64,000 nt of DNA, taken from the NCBI GenBank assembly GCA_021234155.1, contig JAJEKV010000554.1:64001-128000 (forward strand). The letters are read 5' to 3'. The notes beneath the pieces are model-generated. The model was not told the origin of the DNA. It saw only the letters and a program-made list of their open reading frames with translations, and did no database searches. Source of the DNA: Isoetes taiwanensis (Eukaryota > Streptophyta > Lycopodiopsida > Isoetales > Isoetaceae). Below, in pieces: positions 35,546 to 46,842 of the stretch. Position 1 is the stretch's first letter. Each line of letters begins with the position of its first letter. The translations under genes were made by a program, and so were the position numbers.

Positions 35546-35930
35546 CTCAAGGAGGTAGGTAAGGGGGGTGGTCCCCTAAAACCACAAACTTATTAACTTA
35601 TATAGCGTAATGTGCTACTTGTGCGGGCCGGTGAAGGGAAGCATGAAGGAGGGAGCACGCGTTACGAGAAGATAGGAGTCATAGATTTTAGACTAACTAT
35701 GAACTCCTAAATTTGTTGTAATAATATTATGTGTATACTTTGATAATAATAGTAGTTGTTATAGCTATATAATTTTGTATAACTTATAAATATAGCTTTA
35801 TAATTACATAATAAGTAATTGAAAAGTTGATCTTTTCAATAGAGTTAAATTCATATATTCTTGTTGTGTGCTTTTGCGGGATTAGAGTAGGTTCGTCACC
35901 TTAGCGCAATCTTTGAGGGGCATTGTGTCT

Positions 35931-35942
35931 AAGGGGGGAGAA
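35931..35942 (+). other. polypurine tract of the inner element
   Basis: AAGGGGGGAGAA directly precedes TGTGACGTTCGG. Confidence 0.85.
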
Positions 35943-37571
35943 TGTGACGTTCGGGGGGGAATATACGCTATAAATAACGTATATTCTGGACGGACATCAC
36001 TATACAAGTCTATCTTCATAGCCTTGTATACCATAGATTGTGGCACTAGGGGGCATGACTAAGTTATTCATATAACTTAGCCAACCTTAGGTTAAGACCA
36101 TTTTCCACGTGGCCTTAACCTGTGGGCAGCGCCACCGCGGTCTTACCCTATTGGAGCCCGTGGCATAACATGTGAACCCTAACCTATAAAGGCCTAAACC
36201 TAACCCTAGGCCTCTTTTACGCTCCAACGGTGCGGGAACCTTCTTGGCTCAAAACTCCGTTTGAGAACCGTCTGGTGGCATAGCCTAGCACAAAGCCCCC
36301 CGGGCGTGGCGCATCATCGGGAGTGGGAGCTACCTCGAACACCGAAGACCATGGAGACGCCGGGATTGGGAGGGAGTGCTTCAGGAGGCGGTATGTAGAG
36401 TAGTAGTCATAGTAGTTCATCACGGAATTAACATTCCGGATGAGTTAGTATCTTGTATCTAGGGTAGAGCCATCCTAGAACCCTCATGCATCATCTTGAA
36501 CCCTAATCAAGGAACCCTAAGCGTAAGTTAGATTTGTATGATTAGGTTAAGATGTTCTTATGATTATTCTCATGATGTGATGATTATGTGGCGATGGTTG
36601 ATCATGTTTGCTCCTCTTGTATTGGGAAGGGGGTAGAGACCTAGAGCCATATGTAGTATGCTCCTAGATTAGATCCCTTAGTTCCTATTAGTTGCGGCTG
36701 TGCATAGGAACCCCTTTGGGCTATGGAGGCTATGATGTGACTGAGCACTACACAGGGGCTAGAGGCAATGCGGGAGGGAGGATCCCCTGCCGAGAGTGGG
36801 GGGTTACGAGGGGGGATCCCATAGTGGGGCTAGGCTTATGGTGGTCACTTCATGTGCGGGCCGAGCATGGGTCCGACACCTCACGGGGCGATGGTGTCGC
36901 CTGCCTCTCAAGAGTTGCAAGTGTCGGCTTGGCTCTTGTTTTTGGGGGTTCAAAGGCAGTGCTTAATGGCGTGTGTCGCCACGATTCTCTAGCCACGGGT
37001 GGAACCTCTAGACCCCGAAGGGAAGATGCAACCCTTCCGCCTCGACGGACCAGGAGATGCAACTGGAGTAATCCCGGATGGGTGATGCCATGGGATTGCG
37101 ATTAGGAAAGGCTAGAGTCATGCGAGCCTGATTGAGCCCATCGCAAAGTATATACAAGAGGGGCGGATGGAGTGGTCAACCCTAGCCATAGTCTTATGCC
37201 GCCATTGTTATGACTTGATTACGCTCTCTCTTGAGGCCTAGCCGGTCCGGTCATCCTCCTTATGAGTGAGCCATGGGTAGGAGCTCTTATGTTTTATGGT
37301 TTATGATTATCTTCTTTGCTCTTATGGATATGTGATGGACTACCCCTGGGGTAGTATATTTGTATTGTTATTGCTAGTTCGACGTTGTTTATGCTCATTT
37401 GTGATAGGAGCCCATAGGGAAGGGGCGCCAAAGACACCTTCGTGTCCCCGCCCGCACTTAGGATTCTCTCGTGAGTGCGGGTTAGACGGAGGCCCATGCG
37501 GTTGATGGACCGGATGGGGGATTTCGCCGAAAGTACCACGGGCGCCCGTATATTTAGCGAGGAGCGCCACA
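35943..37571 (+). mobile_element. 3' LTR of the inner element
   Basis: 1629 bp, from TGTGACGTTCGG to GAGCGCCACA. It aligns along its full length with 25811-27462. AT-rich stretches are identical, whereas C/G-rich patches carry many short indels. ORFs in it (36692-37505) are chance frames. Confidence 0.9.
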
Positions 37572-37576
37572 AGATA

Positions 37577-38230
37577 TATTCTCGACTGATTTGTTGCCCG
37601 CCGCAAAACCAGAAACCGCTTTGCATCATCTTTGGACTTGTGCTCTAGGACGAATGGCGTAATGGAAAGCTTTAGCAAACTTCACGAACCCAAAAGCATC
37701 TCTCGCCAGTAAGCCATGGGCCTTGCATAACCCTTCCACCAAATGCGTGCTGCTCCTTTCGGGTGCATTTTACATTGCCACCACCCTTTATCCTTTGTCC
37801 TTCATACCATAAAGGCGTTGCCATACTCATCATCTCAGCATCGAGTAAAGCCTCTGCCTCCATACCGACCTTGTTCTACCGAGAATTGCTTTCGAGCTCT
37901 CTGGCCTTCAAACGTTTCCCAATGCGAGCCTACCTTCTTTCCGGTAGTCCGACGCGTTCTAGTGTCGCCCCTTCTGGTCCCCGCAGACCGTTGACCTCTT
38001 CCTGGACATCTCCAGTCCGAGTCCAGGAGCTTGAGTCGAGAAGGATTCCGTATTGGGGACCTCCTTCTCTTGCTCCTCTTGTCCTTTGTCGCCTCGAGTT
38101 GATGCTTGTGGGTAACCGAAGCGTTGCCCTCCTAACCAACTCACAGCATGCGGCCAGAGTTTTTATCTGCTGAGGCCCGATCCTCATCTCAGACATTTCC
38201 TCTTCCTGGGTCATGGGCCCAAATGCTTCA
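37577..38230 (-). pseudogene. gag segment of the minus-strand chromovirus
   Basis: Minus frames include EEEMSEMRIGPQQIKTLAAC (near 38150-38210), CKMHPKGAARIWWKGYARPM-like sequence (about 37720-37790) and a frame that ends at the insertion with NQSRIY and resumes at 25805. The region is at the position expected for gag but its frames are shifted several times. Similarity to gag is judged by position and composition, not by a firm motif. Confidence 0.5.
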
Positions 38231-40139
38231 TCTGAGCTTTGCCTGGGGTGGCTTTGGGTGGAGTCTCTTCTTCCCTATGGTCTCGGCTGTCGCCTTCCCC
38301 GAGCCTCTGGCCTCTAGTCGCATACACAAGTAGGTCATGGCTATACGGTTAGTTTTATTCATTCTCTTGCATTATATGTGTTGTTGGTATAGTTCAGGAA
38401 CAAAATACATCAACAAAACATTTAAAGTGCAAAAGAAATTATACTTATATTATATAATATCTTAATACAAAGCCTAGGGATCAAGAGTTTAACTATTCTT
38501 GAAATCAGGTAGGATGGGTTATCCTCAAGGAACTTCTTAACTTGGGCGTTCCTATCGAAGGCCCCAAGTTCCTAGGACATTGGTTGACGCCCCACCCTGT
38601 AAGAAGGTCAAGCCACCTCCTCTACTCATGGGTCGAGGTGTAGGTCGCTAAGATTCGCCAATCTTCCCCGCCGGCGGTGGGCAAGTGGAAGTCGAAGAGG
38701 TCAAGTGCCATCGCTCTCTTGACTAAGACCGCATAGTCGACATTTGCGACTTATTCGAAAGGCGTGTTTTCCAAAGCCCGGAGAGTAAATGAACATGAAC
38801 ACTTCTTTCGGGCCGGATCGAATTTTAAGCGGTATCACCGCTTATTCTCCCATCCAGCAGAGGGGGAAGATAATACCAAACACCGTTGTTGTGTGTTGCC
38901 GATGACTCTCCTCCCCGCTTTGGCCTCCAAATTTCCATGCCTTTTATTCGGCTGACCTCTACCTCTCGCTGATTTCTTGTTAAATCTCGATTGTCGAGTC
39001 GACCACCGATGTCGTATCCCCGCCCTCTTGGCTGGGTGGTGGGTCGGTGAGCCCCAGACGTTTTTCCGTGGTCTTGCTGCTGATCCCCTGACCGTTCTCG
39101 AGGGCGTGAACTCCTCCTCGCTTGGCGCCTCTCGAAGCTCTATTATTTAATGTGATGTTAGCCGTGAGTTCTAATGTCTAAGTCGACTCTCAGATAGGTG
39201 TCCGCTTCCTCACTTGAAGGGGGTCTGACTCCCTTTGTGTGTGACGATGAAGTCGTCTAAAAGTCCCGTTGCCGCCAGCATTTGGTGCAGCAACTCATCA
39301 AGCCGGAACTCCCTCCCCCTCGCATTCGAGGGATTGCGGATGTCAGGAGCAGATACTCCTCACCATCGATGATGATGGGGCTGGAGGGCTTGTGATGCCT
39401 AGCCCCAGGGTGGGGAGCAACTCGAGGGTCTGCTTGGCCCTACCGGTTGGGTAGCTTTCTTCCTCGCCGCCGCTCTTCCTCCGGTCGGGCGCTCAGGTGG
39501 TACTCTTCCTCGTCCGATTCCTCTTCTTCCGACCTTCCTTCCCCGCCGGCTTGGCCGGTAACGCAAAAGACTGGCTCGGGCCGGGCTTGAGGCTGCTATG
39601 GGGTCCACCTCCATGGGAGGAATAGAGGTTGCCCCATTGGGTTTTTATTGTGATGGGGAAAGGAAAAATGGCTAAGGCGGGCAAGTAGGGAAAAATACTT
39701 GGTCCCGCCAACCGCCGGGACCATGTAATCCTGGCAGCCTCAGGCCTTGTTGGTCGAAAGTACTTAGCAATGTTGGGACATCACCCAAGGCTGCTTGAAG
39801 GGATGGGCGGGGAACAAAATAGCCTATGCAAGGTGGTAGCTGCACTAGGAAGGGTCCTACCCTAGCTTGGAACTCTGCTAAGACTTGTCTATATGCCGGG
39901 GTTGCGTGCAGAGTGGCTTGGACATCTATTTTTTCCTAAAGACTCCTAAGATGTCATTGACATCAGCCTCGAAGATGGGCACCGGGCGCCTCGGTACCAT
40001 CGCTGAAGTCGGTGGCCATTGATCCGGGAGGATGAGATCGCATGGGCAATCGGGCGTCATATGAAGCGCCTCAGGGAGCTAGAAAATCGCCTAAACTGTC
40101 AAGAGCAAACTTGTAGGGTGCTAAGTGAGAAATGGGGAC

Positions 40140-40149
40140 CTATTTATAG
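40140..40149 (-). promoter_or_regulatory. TATA-like box, copy 2
   Basis: Minus strand CTATAAATAG, a match to the plant TATA consensus, inside the element rather than in its LTR. Its counterpart is 41990-41999. Confidence 0.35.
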
Positions 40150-40339
40150 AAAAGTGAAAAACCCTAATTTTTGGATGACCTAGAAATTTCTTTGGGGTTG
40201 GGCAATTCGACCTATTAGGAGATGCAAATGAGAATTTGAAGGCTACTTTTGGGGTTTGAGCATGTTAAGATCAACTAATGAACCTATTGCAAATGCATCG
40301 GGGTCATTTGGATACGGCATGGTGGAGCAAATTTGAGAG

Positions 40340-40407
40340 GTCTCACACGCTGCTTCGCACCGATAATGAAAAGTTCATTTTTGCCACTCGCGTGGCGCAG
40401 GTGAGAC
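40340..40407. repeat. leader palindrome, copy 1
   Basis: GTCTCACACG...CAGGTGAGAC arms around AATGAAAAGTTCATT. Four such units exist (also 40541, 42079, 42296). Confidence 0.75.
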
Positions 40408-40540
40408 ATTGACTCTAAATGGGTTGAACTTGTCCAATTTGGGTGATGTAAGGGTCTAATTCTACTTGGACTCGTCGAGTTAGGCGTAATTGACCCCTTA
40501 TTTGGTCAATTTGGGCAGTTTTTGGGCATTTTGGGGCATG

Positions 40541-40610
40541 GTTCACACACGTTGCACCAACCCGAAAAATGAAAAGTTCATTTTTCATCTCCGGCGCGGC
40601 GATGTGAGAC
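40541..40610. repeat. leader palindrome, copy 2
   Basis: GTTCACACACGTTG...GATGTGAGAC arms around the near-perfect palindrome GAAAAATGAAAAGTTCATTT. Confidence 0.75.
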
Positions 40611-41601
40611 ATCATCTCAAATTTGCTCAAAAGTGTCCATTTTAACTAAAAACAAAAGCCGTAATCCAATAACTCAACTTAATTAAGCAAGATTAGACAT
40701 ATTATTTAGCCAAAAATTGTTTATATTAACAAAATTTTCTATTATTTACAAAATTTTAAGGCGCTCTCCCTTGATGTGTCTAGCAAGATGCATGTCTTGC
40801 CTCATAGTGTCACCCTCTTCGCATGAACTGCGGCCGCCGAATCTTCAAAATGATGCCGATTTTGCTCTTTGCCTCTGTAGGGCGGCAACATCTCGTCGGT
40901 CACCCTCATATCAGGTGTTGTACTCTTGGATGACCTCTCGTACTAGGAGGCCGAGCGGTGCACGGGGATCAAAAACCCGTAGCTCTGGAAGTGCCCGATC
41001 TCCTTGAGGGCTCTCCTCTCGGTCCTCCTTTCGGCGGTCCTCTTCTTCCCCGGTGCTCTAGGAGGCTTAGGCGGTTGTGGCGGCCGAGTTTGGCTCTTCG
41101 GGTCGGGTGTCCTCCACCCGATAGTCCTCAATTCATGCTCCACGTCGGGTAAGTTGGTGGCTTGGCACAGTCGGGCTGCTCCGGTCGGGTACTACTCGCT
41201 CCTCGGTGGGGGTTTGGAAGGGCTTGCCCCTACGTATTGGGGAGCGTAATCTTCATCCGGAATCGTCGGAGGAGGGCGGGGCTGGTCGCTGATGGTTCGT
41301 CGATGGCGAGACCCGCTACCAGCTTTTAACATTCACGCATCTCCTTCCTCCCCTTTCCACGACCTTCACCTTCTTTTTCTTCCCCATACAGGCTGCGTTA
41401 GGCTCCTCCTCTTCCCTCTTTCTCTTCTTTTTCGGCGGGCGCTCCTTGGCTTCATGCATCTTTATCCATCATAGCGAGCTCTTCCTCCGCGGTGGCTCGA
41501 GCCTGGCTCACGGCATTGTTCCTCTCTCTCCTCGGTCCGATCTTGTTCTTCCTTCTTCTTCCTTTCCTCCTCGGCCCGATCCTGCTCCTCGTTCTCCTTC
41601 C

Positions 41602-41920
41602 TCATCTGCTCGTCCACTTTTCAAGGATCTCCCGCATGGCGTCCGTTTGCTCTTCGCCTTGGACCTCTATCCGGCCGGGGTGGGCATCCTCCCTCCACCT
41701 CTGTGTCACCCCCTCCTTGGTCGTTGTTGTTCTTTGGGGTGCTCTTCGGACAACTCTCCCTCGCTTGTCGAAGGTTGACCTTCTTCTTAGAACCGGCTTA
41801 TTTGTCGAAGCATCTCTTGGGCGGGGAGGGAGGAGTAACACATGGAGGGACCCTAAGCGGTCTGTTTTTCGGGTCTGTGCCATATTTGGCCGGTTCCTCG
41901 ATCCGATGTCGGGCGCTTAA
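41602..41920 (-). pseudogene. candidate gag N-terminus of the minus-strand chromovirus
   Basis: A 93-codon minus frame from 41883 rich in Arg, Thr and Glu, with RRAPQRTTTTKEGVTQRW and EEQTDAMREILEKW. It lies some 700 nt downstream of the 5' LTR, after the palindromic leader, where gag should begin. No catalytic or structural motif confirms it, and the plus-strand frames here are its shadows. Confidence 0.45.
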
Positions 41921-41989
41921 AAATACGCCTTAGCAAGCGGGGGGCGATTTTCTAGGAAGAATGTGGAAATGGGGCCGGGGGTTCTAGGT

Positions 41990-41999
41990 CTATTTATAG
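41990..41999 (-). promoter_or_regulatory. TATA-like box, copy 1
   Basis: Minus strand CTATAAATAG, about 580 nt downstream of the 5' LTR and about 105 nt upstream of the gag-like frame. Confidence 0.35.
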
Positions 42000-42078
42000 G
42001 CGTCCATTTTAGGTCAAATTTCAAACTACTCTTTTGGGTCACCTAAAACACCTAAATTTAAGCATTTCTAACCTCCAT

Positions 42079-42146
42079 GGTCTCACCGCGTTCGCCGACT
42101 GAAAATGAAAGTTTCATTTTTGGTCTGGCCCGGCGACGTCTGGACT
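42079..42146. repeat. leader palindrome, copy 3
   Basis: GGTCTCACCGCG on the left, weaker right arm, and centre GAAAATGAAAGTTTCATTTT. Confidence 0.65.
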
Positions 42147-42295
42147 ATGGTGGATTCCCGATGCTAAATTTCATACTTTCTAAGCATGTTTTTAGGGATG
42201 TAACATACTAATTCTAGCTAATTCCTAGCTTAAAATTCGAATTACCAAGTTATTTTTCTGAAATTCATGACTTTTTAAGGTGTTTTGGGCTCAAT

Positions 42296-42369
42296 GTCTC
42301 ACACGTTGTGCCTGGGCCGAAAAAATGAGATTTTCATTATCCTGCCTGGCGAGCTTTGACGTGTGAGAC
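42296..42369. repeat. leader palindrome, copy 4
   Basis: GTCTCACACGTTG...CGTGTGAGAC arms, perfect over 10 bp, around AAAATGAGATTTTCATT. It lies about 210-280 nt from the 5' LTR. Confidence 0.8.
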
Positions 42370-42552
42370 CATCCTACTTTTTGAAGGTTTGGCTCACTAA
42401 TTTTAGTCTGTTTATGTTCTCATTCACTTAACTTGTTACTAGCTTAGCATATACTACAAAAATGAGAAAAAAAAATTTCCCATTTTTCGAGGTTTGAGAA
42501 TCCTATCAAGTTAGTACTAATGGGAGCATGGTCAGTGCTTTGCTCTTGGTCT

Positions 42553-42576
42553 CCAAGAACATTGCTCGATACCCTT
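42553..42576 (-). other. primer binding site of the minus-strand chromovirus
   Basis: Minus strand reads GGGTATCGAGCAATG three bases after the LTR end CGCCACA, matching the inner element's TGGTATCGAGCAATG. Confidence 0.75.
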
Positions 42577-44051
42577 TGTGGCGTCCCCTACTCAGATACG
42601 GTGCACTCCGAAGTAGACAAACAGGGAGTTCATCCCCATACCAGCTCCATAACGTCTGGGGCCCTCCACATATCATTGTGACCATCTTTGGGTCCCCATT
42701 GGGAAGAGTGAAGGGGTCATTTTACCCCATCTCCCTCAGGGCCTACCTAGGTGCGGAAGCGTAAACATACATGTCAGTAAACAATATCATCACATATCCA
42801 CCTCGAAGGGGGGTCCATCAACATCTGCATAGACAAAGATCAGCACAATACATATGGGAATCCTACCCAAAGCTCGGACTGAAGGGATGGTGGCGGCTTG
42901 GGTCTCGAGTTCATGCGGGGGGCGAGAATTCATGGCAATGGATTTGGGCGGCATAGAGCATGGCATAGGGTTGTCCCTCCATCCGCCCCTCCCGTGCACA
43001 CTTTGCGAGTAGGGCTGAAAAGTGTTGGGACACGATCAGCCCGCCCGGATGCATAGCCAAGGGGGGCTATTCGGGTTGCATCTCCCGGTTCCGATGGGGC
43101 GAGGTAGAGATCACTCCCTCAGGATCTACACGCGGCCCGACTCAAGGTGACTAGAGACCCTTGCCCTTATTGTTGAACCCCTTTGGAAAGTGAACACCAC
43201 TCCCACGGGTGTCGAGCCCATGCCTTGCACTTACCCGCGCACTCGGTGGCAAGCCATTAGACCCTAGTCTACAATGATCCCCTGGAGGCCTTACACACCG
43301 GAGGGATCGTTCAAGAGTCCGAACCACGAATCTCCTTCTAAGCCGGTCTAGCCCCTTCACCCAACCAACGGTGTGGCTCTTGTACCAGGTTTAGATCTAC
43401 GATTGTGCTATAGAGGCTAACTAGGAGCATCAACTACTAGGCTTGAGGGTCACCCCCCCTTCCCAATACAAAGGAGTTCAGGAGATACATCATCCATATA
43501 CATCACGGAAGAACTAAAGAATTAGATCTAATCTATATCATAGAGTTAGGTTCTTTAGTTAGAGTCTGGTATCTGGAGATCTAAGTGGCTGCTATGGGCA
43601 ATTTAATACCCTGCTGAACTGCTTGAATCGAGGACTAATAGTGCAATTCGCTCAGACAGAGTCTGGGAGGCGGTTTTGACTCCTGGAGCAGCCAAAACAG
43701 AGCTCTAGAACCCTATGGACGAAAATGGCAAGTTAGGGTTTCCTCCTACCTAAATAGACAAGGGGTTAGGGCTAGGGTTTCCAATTATCCCTTTAGGCAT
43801 GTGGGATAATTGGGAATGGCCCACTTGCCTTTAATGGCTAGGTGGCATAAATGTATCCACATGGAAAGGTGTGCACCTTAATAAATGTGCACATTGGTAA
43901 ATGTGCACATTAATAAATGCACATACCTTGCAAGTTGCCCCCTAGGGGCTACCCGCTGGTACTACATCGCGGGTACCGCGTCGGTCGTGTGGCGGCGTAA
44001 CGAGGCGATAAGTATACATCCTGGGACCGTATACTGTGCTGGAACGTCACA
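42577..44051 (-). mobile_element. 5' LTR of the minus-strand chromovirus
   Basis: About 1.48 kb. The left edge TGTGGCGTCCCC adjoins the primer binding site and the right edge is GGAACGTCACA. It aligns with 14514-16072 throughout. GTGCACATTAATAAATGC-type repeats near 43880-43920 differ in copy number from the partner. Confidence 0.85.
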
Positions 44052-44056
44052 TTAAT

Positions 44057-44514
44057 CATTATGTGCACTGCAATGTGTATGATATAATAGAGTCTTATAC
44101 AGGTACATATTGTGGATGTTAGAGCTTGAAGATAAATAGGTGTCAGTGTGAATGATATAGTTTCAGCCTAGAGGATTTTAAAATGAACTTGAGTGTTGAG
44201 CTGCTACAAATGATAGATAAGAGGTTTCCAAGAAAATCCTTGAAGGTTATTGATCCTGTATAGATTGTACTAGAACTTAAGGTCACTTGTGCAAGAGCTC
44301 TTCTTAAGCTGTTGACCTGACCAGATGAGGCTTTTGTTAGCAGCTCCTTTCAACAGAGATGGCTTTCCTTTATTATCAGTGTGTGGATCTTAATGTGGAT
44401 TTTACCCTTTTTAAGTGGAACTTTCCATACACTAAGGAATTCTGCTTTTGTAATGTCTAATTTCTTCACATTCTTGGGATGAAATTAAACTCTCGCCCTT
44501 CAAAAAAAAAACCT
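44057..44514 (+). mobile_element. possible 3' end of a plus-strand LINE
   Basis: The sequence ends GATGAAATTAAACTCTCGCC followed by CTTC and a run of ten A (44505-44514). This resembles the 3' end of the LINE at 2419. No coding motif is seen, so a retrocopied 3' UTR is also possible. Confidence 0.35.
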
Positions 44515-46670
44515 TAGGGTTCATGAATGCAATATATGATAGGTTGCTACCAATCCTACAAGAGGCTATCCCGACCACCATCCCATTAACTCTTCATTTG
44601 ATATGGATTCCAACACAAACTACTATGAGATTAAAAGGATCTCTTCTATATGATTGAAGTACCTCACTATACAAATTAAGTGAGTGGATAGTAATAAACA
44701 TTGCTAAATAAACTTTTACGCAAGGTTCTATTACTTATATATCTTTAATGTCCCAAAATATATAATCGTCTTCGTTGTCTCAACACAGTAAATATCTCTT
44801 ATCGTTAATAGTCTCCAATAAGACCTCTATGCATGGTCTCTAAATACGATATTGCCTTAAAATCCAAGACACATCTCTTTTTTACATAACAATGATTAAT
44901 TATAGTTTTAGCTTGTTGAACATATCCTTGTCCAAAGCTTCTAATGCAAGCTGAACATCCCATAGAAGATCACAATGTATGCTTGAGATACTTGCAAACT
45001 ATGTTGCAATTCTCATATGGGTTAACCTTTGACTTATTTAGGAGTGACAGCCACAGAACAAGTACATGAGTCTCTGGTCGCTCACCTACAATTGATGCTT
45101 TAAAGACATCAGAAGGAAGAGATAAGTACATCAAACAACTTCCAGTTATACTGAGTACTCCTTAGAAAAAATTAGCTAAAAAGGATCGGAATTGCGATTT
45201 TGTTCAGTATAATGCCAAGAACGTTCGTGTGTTCACAGTAGGATCGCGATTGTAATTTGCTAGAGTATTATTCTTATGAAATAATGAAACTTTTTCTATA
45301 GGTAATCCTTAGGTGCTTTTGTAGAATACAAGATTCAAATTAAAGCTATGCAACTACAAGCACGTGTTCGAGTAGAGATGTAGGCCATCATCCTACCCTT
45401 TTTCATGGGTAAGTATATTAACAGGTACTTCTATGGACCCCTTACAAGCACAAGATTAATCTGATTTTTGTAGTGCAAGGTTTTTACCAACTTTAAAGCA
45501 CAGATATCCCAAAGTTTGCTTTGGAATCATGTGTCCAGATACTCTTTCAGGTCATTGTGATGCTCATTGTCTTTACCTACCCTTTTGTTTGGATGTGGTG
45601 CTAATACTTCCTACGTCGCATATGAGAGGTCTATATAAGGTTTTGTACCATATTTCGTATTATTAAAAAAATATAAATAGGTGGGGAGGCAACCAAGAAG
45701 ATATGCCTATGGTTAATTTGCTTGTTCCTTAATATTGTTGCTCACTAACATGGCAACTTTCCTGATGGTCAGAACATAGTATAGAAGTATGTTTAAACTA
45801 TTTGAAGCTCAATCCAGATCTATTAACAAAGCTAAAGTGTCTAGGGCAGGCGCTATCGCTTAGTATCTACAATCCTTTTGGCAATTGCTGCCTCCCATGC
45901 TGGCACTGCGTGGATGCCCTTGAGGCTTATAGCTATAGCAGCAGCCAGAAAGAAGAACCTTGTGATGCTTTTGGTTTCTTTACATTTTCTCTTCTTGAGC
46001 AACTCACAATTTGAACTAGCTTCTTGCAAATCTATCCTTGTGTGTTGTTTGCATTCGGGTCGACTGGGTAGTAGATGTTTTCTTGCCTGGCCTTTTTTAT
46101 CTGGATTCTCAGCATATATCTTTTGGGAACAAATTTGGTGCCACAGGTTTCCCCATCTTCACTCTTCTACTAGCAAAGAGCATCAATGATTGTAATGAGA
46201 TAAAACGGGATATGGTTTTCTAGTCTCATAACAACTCATTGATTCCATTATTATGTTGTGGATTTGATGGATCTTTTGCCTAGGGATGCCCTGATGCAGT
46301 AATACAATCTGATGTACACATAAGATGATCACGTTGTGAAGAGCCAGGAGGATTAAGAGTAATTGCAACTCGATGGTTTTGTTTTAGCCTATTCCACATT
46401 CATATATTTTATGTCATTATGTTTCTGACCCAGGGGGGATAGAAGACACCCTCTACAAGCTGACCCTTTCAATGGATATTGTCGAGCTAGGGGATCTTTA
46501 TGCACCAAGTCTTAGAGCAGGAGTGTGGCAGCTAGGCTGGTGCTAGGTGTAGCCATCTTTAAGTTGACTGTATTCACCCCACAATGCAACACTTCGCTTT
46601 GGACCTTAGTTGGCAGCATTTTGAAAATCAAGTTCTACTATCTGTTGATATTTACCCCCTTTTTTTTTCT
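44515..46670. other. no recognised gene
   Basis: Mostly AT-rich. Frames at 45802-46223 (up to 103 codons) overlap on one strand without any domain and have T-rich flanks like an intron. Confidence 0.5.
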
Positions 46671-46675
46671 TGGGA

Positions 46676-46783
46676 CAGGTTAGTGCTTCAAGTTTATCAA
46701 ATTCTGAGCAATCAAATAAATTTCTGTTCATGGAGGATGAAGATGTTGAGGTTACTCCTGTAGTAGTCTTCTGTGAAATGTGA
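46676..46783 (+). other. exon-like segment with splice acceptor
   Basis: A polypyrimidine tract and GGGACAG precede GTTAGTGCTTCAAG. The frame reads VSASSLSNSEQSNKFLFMED and ends in a stop 14 residues later. It could be the last exon of a host gene or a fragment of one; no upstream exon was identified. Confidence 0.25.
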
Positions 46784-46842
46784 AACAATGTACTCTTACC
46801 TTTTATTCTAGGTAAAACAAGAATTTCCCTTAAAGGGAGATT

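Larger units (their letters stand above)
25811..37571 (+). mobile_element. plus-strand chromovirus-family LTR retrotransposon nested in its relative
   Basis: It has a 5' LTR (25811-27462), primer binding site, polypurine tract and 3' LTR (35943-37571), total 11.76 kb. The flanks GTATA and AGATA match at 3 of 5 bases. It lies in the gag of the minus-strand relative. Only the integrase end and chromodomain are recognisable inside; protease, RT and RNase H were not found. Its LTRs are closely related to each other, with long identical AT-rich tracts, and more distant from the outer element's LTRs. Confidence 0.85.
38231..41600 (-). pseudogene. gag-leader region of the minus-strand chromovirus, frames broken
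   Basis: GC-rich at 38900-39700 and 40900-41600 with many short frames on both strands. Minus frames at 39399-39711 and 40943-41143 are Pro/Arg/Ala-rich, like linker or gag N-terminal sequence. No motif permits a firm assignment. A module holding two palindromes and a TATA-like box (40140-40610) is a diverged copy of 41990-42369. Confidence 0.45.
14514..44051 (-). mobile_element. minus-strand Ty3/gypsy chromovirus, complete outline, with two nested insertions
   Basis: The 5' LTR is 42577-44051 and the 3' LTR is 14514-16072. A primer binding site lies beside the 5' LTR and a polypurine tract beside the 3' LTR. Flanking 5-mers are GTAAT (14509-14513) and TTAAT (44052-44056), a 4/5 target duplication. 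Between the LTRs run gag, protease, RT, RNase H, integrase and chromodomain in the expected minus-strand order. A hAT transposon (16850-21669) and a plus-strand element of the same LTR family (25811-37571) interrupt it. Without them its length is about 12.9 kb. All ORFs are broken. Confidence 0.85.

Noticed and set aside
41004-41933. Plus-strand ORFs up to 142 codons, Leu- and Pro-rich
   Set aside because: They are antisense to a gag-like minus frame and have the composition of the reverse complement of Arg/Glu-rich sequence.
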